Assembly (NCBI RefSeq): GCF_000471905.2
Contig: NW_006498482.1
Span: 1,156,666-1,220,665, forward strand
Direction: 5' to 3'
From: Amborella trichopoda
Lineage: Eukaryota > Streptophyta > Magnoliopsida > Amborellales > Amborellaceae
DNA: 64,000 bases
Each line of letters starts with the position of its first letter. Positions within the stretch are counted from its first letter, which is position 1. The notes under the pieces are model-generated. The model did no database searches. It was not told where the DNA came from and saw nothing but the letters and a program-made list of their open reading frames with translations. Made by a program: the position numbers and the translations under genes. Positions 34,471 to 45,299 of this stretch are shown here, one piece after another.

Positions 34471-35370
34471 ACTGCTCATGATCAAATGGGTTAAACCCAT
34501 GTTGAGGCTTTGTCAAAAAGTATCTTAATATGATAAAAATGCCTCATATATTTCATATTCATGCCTGTGATTGCCGTATTATAATCCCTACACCCTTATG
34601 CTATTTTTGTCTGTGTTGAAGCATATTTGTAAGCTTTTTGCTCAAATATCTTGTATGAAACCATTACCATAGTGCGTTTTATGCAGGTGGTTATATTTAA
34701 ACATATTTGAGTTCAATTTTATAAAATATCTAGGGATATCAAATATTGATTGTTGTTGAGTATATACAGTCACAAGGCCTATTATTTTTTATTCAAACAA
34801 GTAACATTTTACCAAAAAAAAATTGTATCTGAGTATGATATTGGCCTCTGTGATTATATTTGAAGTTGAAAAATCAAATGGTGTTTAAACTACCCAACAA
34901 TCTTTTACCATGGTTACGCAATTTTGATCTAATACTGACTGTATAAATCATTCAATTTGATGTATTTCGACCATGTTGGTCTATTTGATCTATATTAGAC
35001 CATTTTCATAGCGTTTTTTAATTGGCAATTGAACATACTCCATATGCATGACAGATTTGCAGCTTTATATGACAAATAAGACATAAGATGATTTAACCAT
35101 ACTATGCAGTGGCCTGATGGGAGGTAAGATAACTTAGATTCCTTTCCAGTGAGGGATGGCTCTCATGGAAATGCAGGTTTGCATTTCATTCGGGTACGTG
35201 ATTCCATTATATTCCAGCTTCCCAAGTCGGTGGTCTTGACCTTTGGATCTGTATACATTCAACCTGAGATTTTTGTTACCATCTTGTTCGCAGTATTAAG
35301 TTGGTCTTTTCCATCTTCGAAGAATGATGAGTGCTAATGTTGTGAAGATGCTCATTGCATGGCTTTAGTC
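33967..35370. other. Intergenic, (CT)n at 34434-34469
   Basis: AT-rich intergenic sequence with one clean (CT)n microsatellite. I see no gene, RNA gene or mobile element. Confidence 0.5.
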
Positions 35371-35800
35371 AAAACTATACAGTAAGGGATAACTTCGGGC
35401 TCTTTGGCGTGTTATAGGCATATTCATAATTTGAAAGATTTGGAACGATCATAAGCAACACATTTTTGAAGGATAATAAAGAGAAAAAGAGAGTACTCCA
35501 AGATGCAATCTCACGACGCATCAAACAGACAACTCAACCCTAAAGCTAGCTGGTCTTTCCAGCACAAGTGAAATTCGCATCTAACATGCTTGGGGCATTA
35601 TACAAAAGACAACCAGAACGAATCCTCAAAGAAGAAATCCGTAACTCACCAGAACTATGAATCAAACAAAACACCAATGGCTACAAGCCAGGCGATGTAT
35701 GGTGGCATTTTGAGAAGCACATTAGGAGATTTCCTCAAGGGCTTTGCGGGCCCAATCATCGGCATCAACAATGGAGTTGGCTCCCAGCAGTCTTAGCAGG
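35370..35800 (+). mobile_element. L1-type LINE 3' fragment (RNase H remnant)
   Basis: Plus-strand frames give IIWKIWNDHKQHIFEG (the segment after the zinc-binding reverse transcriptase domain) and later YGGILRSTLGDFLKGFAGPI, which fits the start of the plant LINE RNase H domain. The pieces are in different frames with stops between them. No poly-A tail or target duplication was defined. Confidence 0.55.
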
Positions 35801-37738
35801 AGAGGAGAGGGCTTTAGCACTTCATACTCAACACCTAATAGATCAACGCAGACTCCCTACTTGTCATACAGTGGTGCCTTGGTTTGCAAACCATTGAATG
35901 GAAGTTCAGTAGGAAAGTCAGCCGTTCACTTTAGATTTACTGAACTCACTATGTCATTCTATGTTACAATGACCTGCTATAACAAGGAATTTAAAATGGG
36001 AATGAGTTTGTTTTTTGTTTTTGTTTTTTGTTTTTTGTTTTTGTTTTTTTTCTGGGTGACCTCAGTGTCATACTGAGACCCTTTGGGTATGTACAATAAA
36101 ATAAATTTTTTTTTACTAATACTGCAAGGTTATGTAGTCATAAATAAAAGGAAAAAGAAAAAAAGGAAATAAAAGTGGTTTCTTGCCCATCCAGGCCTAT
36201 TTCCTAATTTAATTTTCAGCACCATGGTTGTAATTTGTTGGAATTCTCTTTAGGAGGGTTAGAGTACCTGCTCACTTATTTTTGGTATGGTCTGAGTCAT
36301 CAAAAACATCAAGCCTCTTGTGCCCAGGTATGTGAGGTTTACTCTCCCTCTGTCTCCCTATTCTCAGGCTCATTTTGCTTATAGATTTAAATGTTGCTCC
36401 CCGTTGTCAAAGCCTAGTCCTTCTTCAGAGCTCCTTCTTCCTATAGGGTTCCTTTTTCTTTTTGGGCCAGGACCCACTGCCAGATTTTTCCTTTTTCAAG
36501 TGTAGAAATTTATGCTCGTTCCTTTATTAGCTCAGTTCACGGTCTCTTTTACCCATATACTTTGACAACCTAACCATTATGGTGATCTGGTCTAACCATA
36601 TCAGAAGTAAGGACCAGCACATGGTGTACTGTCATGTGCAAGAGTACATATGCACAAGGTAAAAATTAAGCCAAAATCTCACAATTGCCTTCTTGTGATT
36701 CCTGATATGATGTAAGTATGTCCAAGATAATGGCACTACACCTCATTGAAGTGAGTGAGTTCAAAACAAAATCAAAGCACTAATGAAAGAAGTAATAGAG
36801 AGGCCAAGCCAAAGGGCTCATAGGTGGCCCGCCATAAGCCTGATGGCGTTGTCAAAGAATCGCAATGTTTACCGAAAGTGGGAGAATGGTCAAGTTTTGT
36901 GCATTCACATGATCAGTTGGTGCCTTCATATGTACACTTCCAGGTGCATATATGAGCATCTATGTTATGTATGATGTTCTGCATCTACACCTGTATTACA
37001 CAAGCTACACGAACATGTAGGCACACAAAGAGAAGCCATGAAGATACACTTGCGCAAACAAATTAACTCACACTTGTACCCCCATAAAATGTTCCCCCAC
37101 AAATATCAAAGTATCAATTTCTCCTTTAGCCGTATACTGAAATCCACAAGTTGCATTTTAATCCACATCATACATAATTTAAGCTCATAGCAATCTTAGT
37201 TTCATATGCATATAAGCATATTCATATATCAAGCGCCACAAAGGAGACAATCCAAATTGTCTCCTTATCTGTTTTTCAATAACCAAAACCCAGCTGCCAG
37301 CCTAGAAAGTATAATCAAGGAGGCAAGGATCTAAACCGCTCATAATCCGTAAATTGTATTTGCAGCACTCTTAATTCCTAAAATGCAATACTTACCCCCG
37401 TTATGCCTTTTCTTTTTTTGCAGATTATGATACATGTGTAAGTGCATATGCAGAATATTCGGAGACCAAATTGAATCTTTTTCATAATTTATATGATATC
37501 AAAAGAGCAACAAAATGCGGCACAACAAAAAATAGAATAACATCCAATGTAAAACCCTACCCTATAGAATTCCAAAGAAGAACATGGCTGATATATCATA
37601 ACATTTATTTATCTGAAGATGCAAAACGCAAACAAGAAGTAAAAAAAAAGGGCGGTACGCAGAAGAAAAGTAAACATTAACAAATAAACAAATAAAATCA
37701 AGGAAACGCAAACCGTAGCGGCTTACTAGAAGGGGCCA
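35801..37738. other. Intergenic between LINE fragment and SDHAF4
   Basis: Contains a T/G low-complexity run at about 36008-36052 (TTTTTGTTTTTTG units). The rest is AT-rich with no supportable gene. The last few hundred bases are the 3' flank of SDHAF4. Confidence 0.5.
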
Positions 37739-38068
37739 TCAGAAATCAGAGCATCGGCCATTACGCTCCCAGTCCCCAAACCTGGTGGGTTCGGGTCCCC
37801 TTGGCCCTCCAATTTCACCTGTTTCTTTATTTACATGGTTTTCTTGTACTGCCTCTTCTTCCTCTGTTTCTCTTCTCTCTCCTTTGCCCTGCTTGGGCAT
37901 TTCATCTTTGTCTTTGTGGGTGATTGGGTGTTGTTCTTCTGCTACAGATGATGGTGATGAGATCCATCTTGAAATAGAAGAGATGGAAGGAAGAAGCGGT
38001 TTGAGTTCATGTGTATGGGCACCCATAGATGAAGAGATCATGCAGCAGATAGCCATTGCTCTCCCCAT
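37739..38068 (-). CDS. SDHAF4: Succinate dehydrogenase assembly factor 4, mitochondrial
   Basis: A single exon encodes 109 residues. The C-terminus [20 protein letters not shown], then [10 protein letters not shown], is the hallmark of the SDHAF4 (DUF1674/Sdh8) family. That family binds the flavinylated SDHA subunit in the mitochondrial matrix and protects it until complex II assembles. The N-terminal 40 residues are rich in Ser, Met and Ile with scattered Arg/Lys ([18 protein letters not shown], then [10 protein letters not shown]), consistent with a mitochondrial presequence. An acidic and basic linker follows ([14 protein letters not shown]). The start is the first ATG in frame, at 38066-38068. 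The frame stays open 132 nt further upstream through a GGC/GGT (poly-Pro) run, but without an ATG. Length matches the Arabidopsis protein (about 108 residues). A MITE lies about 230 bp upstream. Confidence 0.92.
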   Translation of the reverse strand: MGRAMAICCMISSSMGAHTHELKPLLPSISSISRWISSPSSVAEEQHPITHKDKDEMPKQGKGERRETEEEEAVQENHVNKETGEIGGPRGPEPTRFGDWERNGRCSDF

Positions 38069-38298
38069 TTCTCTCGCGTGCTCACCCTCCTTTACTGGAT
38101 CATCAACTATGGATTTGGATCGAGAGATGGCCGCCTTAATGAAGATAGTGACGAGAGGCGGCAATGGCGGTGGCGGTGGCGGTGGCGGTGAAGATTGCAC
38201 TCACACTCGGAACCAGGATTACAAAATCGCCCGTCCAAATCGAGTTAAACCGGATAAGTGGAAGACTGGCTCAAGTTCCTCTGTGCCCCGTTGGGGAC

Positions 38299-38634
38299 CT
38301 AAATAATCAAATTAGAGCCTACCATCAAATGGTGTGGAGAAATGTCGTTTCAACATCGGAAGTCTTTATGATTACTTTAAAATATATTTTTATTTTTAAT
38401 TATAAAATTTAAAGCTTCAAATAGATCGAGTAGATCTATGAAAAATTAAAAATCTTGAAAATTGACGGTCCAAAATACGTTATAAGATGCACTATTTTCT
38501 AAACTTGAAACCTTTTTTTTGTTTCTCATTTCCATGCATCTTGATGTCGAGATGATCAATTTTAGTACATTTGGGTATCAAAACAACCTCTTTTAGTGAA
38601 ATTTTTCAGGTAGGCTCTAATTTGATTGTTTAGA
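38299..38634 (+). mobile_element. Unnamed MITE family R1, copy 2, upstream of SDHAF4 (336 bp)
   Basis: This is the best-preserved copy. The left end CTAAATAATCAAATTAGAGC and the right end on the other strand CTAAACAATCAAATTAGAGC are near-perfect terminal inverted repeats of about 24 bp. The interior shares the family words AATTATAAAATTTAAA, AAAATTGACGGTCC, AAGATGCACTATTT, CTTGAAA, GTCGAGATGATCAA and CAAAACAACCTCTT. No clear target duplication was found, so the superfamily is open. Confidence 0.7.
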
Positions 38635-38669
38635 GCTTTGGCTCTCCTTTTAATTAAAACATGGTTTTG

Positions 38670-38817
38670 TTAATTCTGGTATATATAAAGCGATTGTCTA
38701 CAAAGACACCATTATTCCCAACTATTCCCACTCATTAGAGTGGGAATAGTTGTTAATTCTGGTATATATAAAGCGATTGTCTACAAGGAGGTCACAACTA
38801 TTCCCACTCATTAGATG
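38670..38817. repeat. 83-bp tandem duplication
   Basis: TTAATTCTGGTATATATAAA with the following GCGATTGTCTACAA begins at 38670 and again at 38753. The first unit also contains a near-palindrome around CTATTCCCACTCATTAGAG. Confidence 0.85.
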
Positions 38818-38954
38818 TCGGATAAGTTACAAAATTTGAGAATTTTTTTTTAGAGTTTTATGTCTAATCATTGATATTCTTACAACCACCCATTTTGAAC
38901 TAAAAGACAAGAAAGATTGTGACCTTCTTGTACAAAAGGTAAATGTCCATATGT

Positions 38955-39065
38955 ATCCAAACTTTAAAGGTGAAGAAGAAAATGAATAAATTGCGCTCTA
39001 ATTCAATTCATCCAAACTTTAAAGGTGAAGAAGAAAATGAATAAATTGCGCTCTAATTCAATTCA
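38955..39065. repeat. 55-bp perfect tandem duplication
   Basis: ATCCAAACTTTAAAGGTGAA starts at 38955 and 39010, and the two 55-bp units appear identical, so this is a recent event. Confidence 0.9.
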
Positions 39066-41445
39066 GGACGGACATTATAAGTCAAATCTGTAAGAAAACA
39101 AAGATCTCTAACCTTTCAGCTTATCAAACTCATTGATTTCCCATTATTTTTATTATTGGACAAATTTTCAATGGGGTGTCTTGGATTTTTCAGAAAGGAA
39201 GGCATGAATAAGAAAACCAAAGATGCTCATTAATATAAGAATATGACCATCATATAAAATTTAAAAGCATTTATCCTATCTTAACTAGGATTCAAAAGCA
39301 AAAGACTACCAAAAATGTATTTATTATATGCATAACCCATTCTTTAAAAAGTGCACAATTTCTAAGTAATTTTCAGCATCCATTCAAGGATACAGGTGCT
39401 CCAACTTTTTTGAAAAAAGATAATTTACTCTCACTGATCTTGCAAAAGGCACCACATCAGAGAATTAACATCTTTGAATTACTATCAGCAGGTCCGTAAT
39501 TTAAAGAACAATGACATATACCACTCATTTATCTCAAAAAATATGTATCTGAAAAACAAAGCAAATGGACAAGCACATGCCACGCTTCTAAAAACAATCT
39601 CCACTTTTGAGCTATTTACAGTTGCTATTCTCAAGATAAATGCAGTAATATGTCATATTTGCCTCAAATACGATTTAAATAGAAGAGAAACCGTAACAAA
39701 GATAACCAGAAAAATAATAGCACTTTCCAGTTGTTATGATCACTGCAGTTATTCCAAATTTTCAATTGCAGAACCAAAAGAATTAGGGTAAAAAAAAAAA
39801 AGAACGCAAAACCCTAATTTCAAGTCCCCAAAGACCAGACATCTGAATACAGAGAAGATATTATCAGCATACAGAGAAGTTATTGTAGAAACCGGCAATA
39901 TAACAGTTGATATAAAAACTACATACTACAGAAACCAACAATACAACAGTTGACATAGAAACCAGCAGTACAACAGAATGAAAAAAACCCTTGATTCTCA
40001 GAAATGCGAGAAAATATATTGCAGAAACAGAGAAAGAACAGAGATATGAGAAAAGAAACAGAGAAGAACATATTGAAAGAACAGAGATATGAGAAAAGAA
40101 ACAGAGAAGAACATATTGAAAAATACACGAGCTTAAATTATCAAAAATTTGAGAAAAGAAATGAAAGACAAATCAAAATGAATATCTTGATTGATTTCTG
40201 ACCTTGGCTCAACCTCTGATTTGGTGGAGGTGCAACAATGGAAGAAGGGTTCAAAAAGCCCTAATTCACAATAGAAAAACTCTTTTTAAAAAGTGAATAA
40301 TCTAATCGAAGTTCTTGTAAATGGAGAGAACATTTTTTTGAGAAAACCACAAAAAGAAAAACAAAAAAAAGAAAAAAAAAGAAAGAAACGAACCAGAAAA
40401 AGAAATAGAAATAAAATTAAAGATAACCGGAACTTTCTTCAAGAAAAACCACGAAAACAACCATATTTGTGAGCTTTGTTTTAGGGAATAACCTATTCCT
40501 CATTTGGTAGTGTTTCGGGGATTGTTATATTCTGGTTTTGGTGTAAAAGTTACATCCAATCAGGTTGGTAGGCTTGAAAACCAGAATAAAAATTCCCAGG
40601 TTTTGTATAAACTGGGTTTTAAACAAGGCACTTGATTAATGGAAGGTAAAAGTTTCTTGAAAATTAGAAATTCTTCTTTGCTTATAAATAAAATAAAATA
40701 AAATAAAATATAAAAAAAAAAAAAGAAAAAAAAGAAAAGAGGACAGGAAAAAAAAAAAAATAGTAACAGTATGGGGTCATTTGGATATTTGGAAATAAAG
40801 TTCTAGAAAAAATTTTCAGTAGAGATGACACGTTTCTCACGTTTGGATCGAAATTTTGAGACTAAAAATATTTCCAGCCATAATCGTTTTCTTGATTTTA
40901 TGCCAAAAATAAAGAAATATGTATTATTGTCTTTACCCACCAAAATTAATTTCCAACCAGATTTCCCCGTTACGTAGACGTCCACTTTATAGAATATAAT
41001 CAATTTCACAAAAACACTCCCACGAATTAGAGAGAGAAACTATCCCAAATTTTATGTTTTAGAGAAGATTTTTTGATAAAAACTTTTCGATAGATTTTTT
41101 AGGTTCATTAAGGCTGCAACTTTATATAAACTTTTTTTTTTAGAGAAAGCATCTTAAAATTTTAGAGAGCATCTCAAATTTCAAGTTCCCAACTGATGTG
41201 TCACTCATAAGAAAAAACACCGGCTTAGAACCTGGAGTTCCTGACCATGGTTTTATGGAAAAAATGAAAAAGAAGATGTGAACATATAAGGGACATTTTA
41301 CAAATAGGATATTTATGTTAATTTTCCTAATAAACACAAAAGCTTGCACTAATGGCACAACGAGGAATTGATTAAAAAATCAAGCAAGTTTTATCAGGCT
41401 ACCCTTTAGAGATACACTATTTTAACATTTAACCCATTTTCTTTT
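39066..41445. other. Intergenic with minisatellites
   Basis: Around 39885-39980, three degenerate units contain GAAACCRGCARTAYAACAG. Around 40034-40122, a unit of about 43 bp (AGATATGAGAAAAGAAACAG, then AGAAGAACATATTGAAA) occurs twice. A/G-rich and (AAAAT)n sequence lies at 40340-40770. No gene is supported. Confidence 0.5.
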
Positions 41446-41476
41446 GCCCTATAGGATCATTTCTCTTTCATAAAGA

Positions 41477-41938
41477 GTGATGATCCTATAGGATCCTCCC
41501 GTACCTATGTGTGTAGGATCTTAAATGATCACTGTTAAAGTTGACACGAATCTCTAAAAAAGTTATTATGTGGGTGTGGGACTTGACTTCTCTTTAGATC
41601 CGTGCCAAATTTAATGGTGATCCTTTGGGGTCCTATACACATGGGTAGGGGAGGGTCCTATGGGATATTACTCTTTAGTAATTATCCCATAGGACCCTCC
41701 CCCACCCATGTGTATAGGATTCCAAATGATCATTATTAAAGTTGGTACCGATATCTAAAAAAGTTATTACATGGGTGTGGGACTTGGCTTTTCTATAGAT
41801 CCGTGTCAAACTTAATGGTGATCATTTGGGATCCTACACAGATGGGTGGGGGAGGGTCCTATAGGATCATTACTCTTTATGTGATCCTTTGGGGTCCTAC
41901 ACACATGGGTGAGGAAAAGTCCTATAAAATCATTTCTC
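41477..41938. mobile_element. MULE-type palindromic MITE, compound (462 bp)
   Basis: The left end GAGTGATGATCCTATAGGAT and the right end (other strand GAGAAATGATTTTATAGGAC) are flanked by an exact 9-bp target duplication TTTCATAAA (41468-41476 and 41939-41947), as in Mutator-like elements. The interior holds two or more tandem copies of the palindromic unit (CCTATAGGACCCTCCCCCAC, CATGTGTGTAGGATC, then AGATCCGTGYCAAA). The element is therefore a dimer or nested insertion. A further partial right end lies just outside, at about 41449-41467. Confidence 0.7.
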
Positions 41939-42279
41939 TTTCATAAAAACCCAGCAAAGATACAGGGTAATGGGTCAACAATGAGTGACCAGTTACCAAT
42001 TTTGCTTCTCCACATAAATGAGAGTACTTTTTTTTGGAATATAACTGGTACGAGATATTAGTATATTTTCACATACTAATATCTCACTCCAAAAACCCTA
42101 TGAGATTTGATACTAGAACACCAAATATCTCGGTAAGCAAATTATACAATGTTGGTATTGTTAATGGTCGATATTTTTTTTGAGAGAAATTTTTTTTTTT
42201 TTCTTGAGAGATGTCAATATTTTTTAACATGAATTTGCTTGGAAATCTTGTTTAGGTGTTGGAAACCTTGTGATGGCTC

Positions 42280-42570
42280 GAAAACCGATTTTCATCTCTA
42301 ATTATGAAATTTAAAATTTTAAAAATAGTATAGATCGAGTTGATCTATAGACAATTGAAAATCTTGAAAATAGACGGCCCAGATAATTGGTTACGAGATG
42401 CACTATTTTTATGCTTGAAATTATTATTTTTCTTGATATACATACATGTTAAGGTCGAGTGATCAATTAGAGGTTTCTTAAACGTCGGAACACTCTCTTC
42501 TAGAGGATTTTTTAGGTGCACCTTACTTTATACTGATTTTTTAGGTGCACCTTACTTCAACAGTATAAGG
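42280..42570 (+). mobile_element. Unnamed MITE family R1, copy 3
   Basis: Shares CTCTAATTATGAAATTTAAA, ATAGACGGCCCA, GAGATGCACTATTTTT, GCTTGAAA and GGTCGAGTGATCAATT with the other copies. The right part carries a 25-bp tandem duplication (TTTTTTAGGTGCACCTTACTT twice, about 42508-42558). The terminal repeats are eroded. Confidence 0.55.
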
Positions 42571-43581
42571 TTGCAACCTTACATAAATTTTCATCTAATG
42601 TAATACAAATGGACATGAGGTAATTTACCTTCATAAAAGCATAAAAGACTAGGGGGCTTGTTTTGATATACACACTATCATTTTGTCTGCTATTTACCTT
42701 GTTAACAATTTCAAGAAAAAGGGCAAAAAGAAAGAAAGCCTTTCGAGCATTTGAAACCCTAGATCCATGATCCCTCCAATAGCAATTCTGTGTGGGAAGT
42801 TGATTTGGATATTTTCTTCTCTCAACTCCTAACCAATGTCTTTTTTATTGAATTGATCTTGTAATGATGACATGTAAAAGGATTTTCTTGTTTTTGAAAT
42901 TTTTGTATTTGAAATTCTCTTTATGTACAAGAATTTCAAAACAATCTTGGACAATATATGTACAATCTTGAGACATGATTGATTTTCTCAGTTAAATCCA
43001 AGATGTATTCAAGTTTTTCTTTCTTTCTTTAGTTGTTTGATATGTTGATGTTTAGTTAGGGCTTATTTTTGGGTTTTTAGAAGATTGAAATTAGGATCAA
43101 CTTGGTCTTCTTGTTTGAGATCTTAGGGATATTTGTGTCTTTTGTTGTTGTAGCAACATCAGGGTATTTCCATCGTAAATAATATTTGGCAAGACGAAGA
43201 GTTGGTGTTTAATACTAGTTACGTTTATCAAGTTGGCCATTAGTTTTTTTTTTTTTTTTCTCACAATAGTATCTATTTTATGTTAAAAATAAAGAGAAGT
43301 TAAAATAAAGTTTTGTGCCGTAGGGTGGATTCCATTCTGAACCCAGATAGAGGGCCAAATCTCTGAGCTTACAAGTTGCACTTTATTTTCAAAATAGAGT
43401 TGCAAATTTGGTTTATTTTATTTTTCTCAATATTTTTTACATTATATGATAATGGGGGTGGTTTTATAAGGTTGGGCCCTAAACAATCAAGGCAAGACAC
43501 ATCTTCATATAGTATCCAAAGATGTTTCAGGGCCAAAAATCTTTGTAATGATTTAAAAATGTATTTTCATACTTAATTATA

Positions 43582-43781
43582 GAGTAATGATCCTATAGGA
43601 CTCTCCCCCACCCATGTGTGTAGAACCTCAAAAGATCACTACTAAAGTTGACACAGATCTCTAAAAAAGTTATCACATGAATGTGAAACTTGACTTTTCC
43701 ATAGATCTGTACCAAATTTAGTGGTGATCCTTTGAGATCCTACACACATGGGTAAGAGAAGGTCCTATAGGATCATTTCTC
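43582..43781. mobile_element. MULE-type palindromic MITE (200 bp)
   Basis: The left end GAGTAATGATCCTATAGGAC and the right end (other strand GAGAAATGATCCTATAGGAC) are flanked by an exact 9-bp target duplication TTAATTATA (43573-43581 and 43782-43790). The element is almost fully palindromic. A short partial right end plus a third TTAATTATA follows at about 43796-43825. Confidence 0.85.
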
Positions 43782-44009
43782 TTAATTATAACAATAGGGT
43801 CCTATAAGATCATTTCTCTTAATTATAACAATTAAAACTTCAAGAACAATATAGATAGAACCAGTGTTTAAAAAAATGCCGAGCCGAACCGGACTCGCTC
43901 GGTTCGACTTGGGAATCGCCATGGACGGATCGAATCGGCGAAAAAAACGGGAATCGTCCGGTTCTAGAGAGAACCGGATGATTCTGCACAGTGACTCGCC
44001 GATTCACTA

Positions 44010-44415
44010 GATTTTTTTGTAAGCCATGATAGATTTTTTTGTAATACTTGATCGATTTTTTTGTAATCCATGATCGAATTGTTTTTTTTTTTTTTGTAAT
44101 CCATGATCAAATTTTTTGGTTTTTTTTTTTTGTAACCCATGATAGAATTTTTTGTAATCCATGATTGAATTTTTTATAATCCATGATCAAAATGTTTGTT
44201 TTTTTTTCTTGTAATCCATGATCGTAATTTTTTTTTTTTTTTTTTTTTTGTTAACCCTATGTATAGAATTTTTTGTAATNNNNNNNNNNNNNNNNNNNNG
44301 TGATTTTTTTTTTTTAATCCATGATAGAATTTTTTTGAAAATTTGTGATTTTTTTTTTTTAATCCATGAGCTGTTTTTTTGAAAATTTGTTATTTTTTTT
44401 TTTTAATCCATATTA
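44010..44415. repeat. T-rich minisatellite inside hAT element D
   Basis: Units of about 25-40 bp built on TTTTTTTGTAATCCATGATC, with variable T-run lengths, occur at least ten times. The array is interrupted by the 20-base assembly gap at 44280-44299, so its true length is unknown. Confidence 0.85.
44280..44299. other. Assembly gap (20 N)
   Basis: Twenty undetermined bases lie inside the T-rich minisatellite. Confidence 1.
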
Positions 44416-45299
44416 TTCAAAGAGAAAATGAGAGAGACGATGATTCTGAGGCCACCCTATCCCAGCCATATTATTCACATATCGAGTCCCAACAGCAACA
44501 GTGTAGGGATGAGCACGACAGTGCAAGTGAGCATGAAGGATGGACAATCTTCGGGGATTTTAGATTGGGAACACAACAAAACACTAACACTCAGGGATTT
44601 GGGAATAGTCAGACGCCTGCTAATATCGATGATTCATTTTTAGATCGAATCAATGAATTGTTAAACGAATTCAATCAATGGCACCAGCGTGACCAAGAAG
44701 AACAATAACGTCGTCTATCATTTTATTTTTAGATCATATGGTACTAATTTTATGCTTTATTGTAGTCCATGTATGTTGATATACTTATTCCATGATAATT
44801 CTATGTTTATCCTTTTGTGTGATGTAAATTAAATGCTGAATGGCGGTTCATGCAGGGAAAGAACATATCAATATTCGCATATTCATTCAAAAACATGAAA
44901 ATTCTTAATAGAGTACCCTCATTTCTTATTGAATTCCTAAAAAACGATATTTATAATGAATTTTAATAATTTTTTCGGATTTTGTTTAAGCTTTATCCTG
45001 ACCGATTTACCCGATTCCCGATCCGGATCGCCGATTCGCCGATCCGGATCAGTTTTTTGAGAGCCCGATCCGAGTCACCGATTCGTTTTTTAAACCATTG
45101 GATAGAACAAATCTATAAACACTACAAAAATTGACGGTCCAAAAAACGAATTACAAGATATACTACGTCCAACACTTGAAATCCATTTTTCTCATGTTCG
45201 TACATCTTCATGTCCAAATTATCGATTTGAGGTTTTTTGGGCACCGAAACAATCTCTTCTAGTGAATTTTTGAGGTGCCCCTTAATTTTGACTGTCTAG

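Larger units (their letters stand above)
43862..45100. mobile_element. hAT element D (about 1.24 kb, contains an assembly gap)
   Basis: The left end is CAGTGTTTAAAAAAATGCCG and the right end on the other strand is CAATGGTTTAAAAAACG. An exact 8-bp target duplication GATAGAAC lies at 43854-43861 and 45101-45108. GC-rich sub-terminal words include GGATCGGCGAATCGGC- and ATCCGGAT-type palindromes, dense at 44995-45085. An open frame at 44379-44708 (RDEHDSASEHEGW, then DRINELLNEFNQWHQRD to a stop) resembles a hydrophilic transposase tail, but it has no BED, DUF659 or hATC domain. An A/T minisatellite fills the left half. Confidence 0.85.
43479..45299 (+). mobile_element. Unnamed MITE family R1, copy 4, split by later insertions
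   Basis: The left end CTAAACAATCAAGG begins at 43479. The right end at 45299 reads CTAGACAGTCAAAATTAAG on the other strand. Family sequence is present only at 43479-43581, about 43822-43861 and 45101-45299. The intervals are filled by a MULE-type MITE (43582-43781 plus a short end copy) and hAT element D (43862-45100), both with exact target duplications drawn from R1 sequence. Confidence 0.65.

Noticed and set aside
37785-38306. Plus-strand 173-residue open frame over SDHAF4
   Set aside because: It is antisense to the conserved SDHAF4 frame, and its glycine run is simply the reverse of the poly-proline codons.
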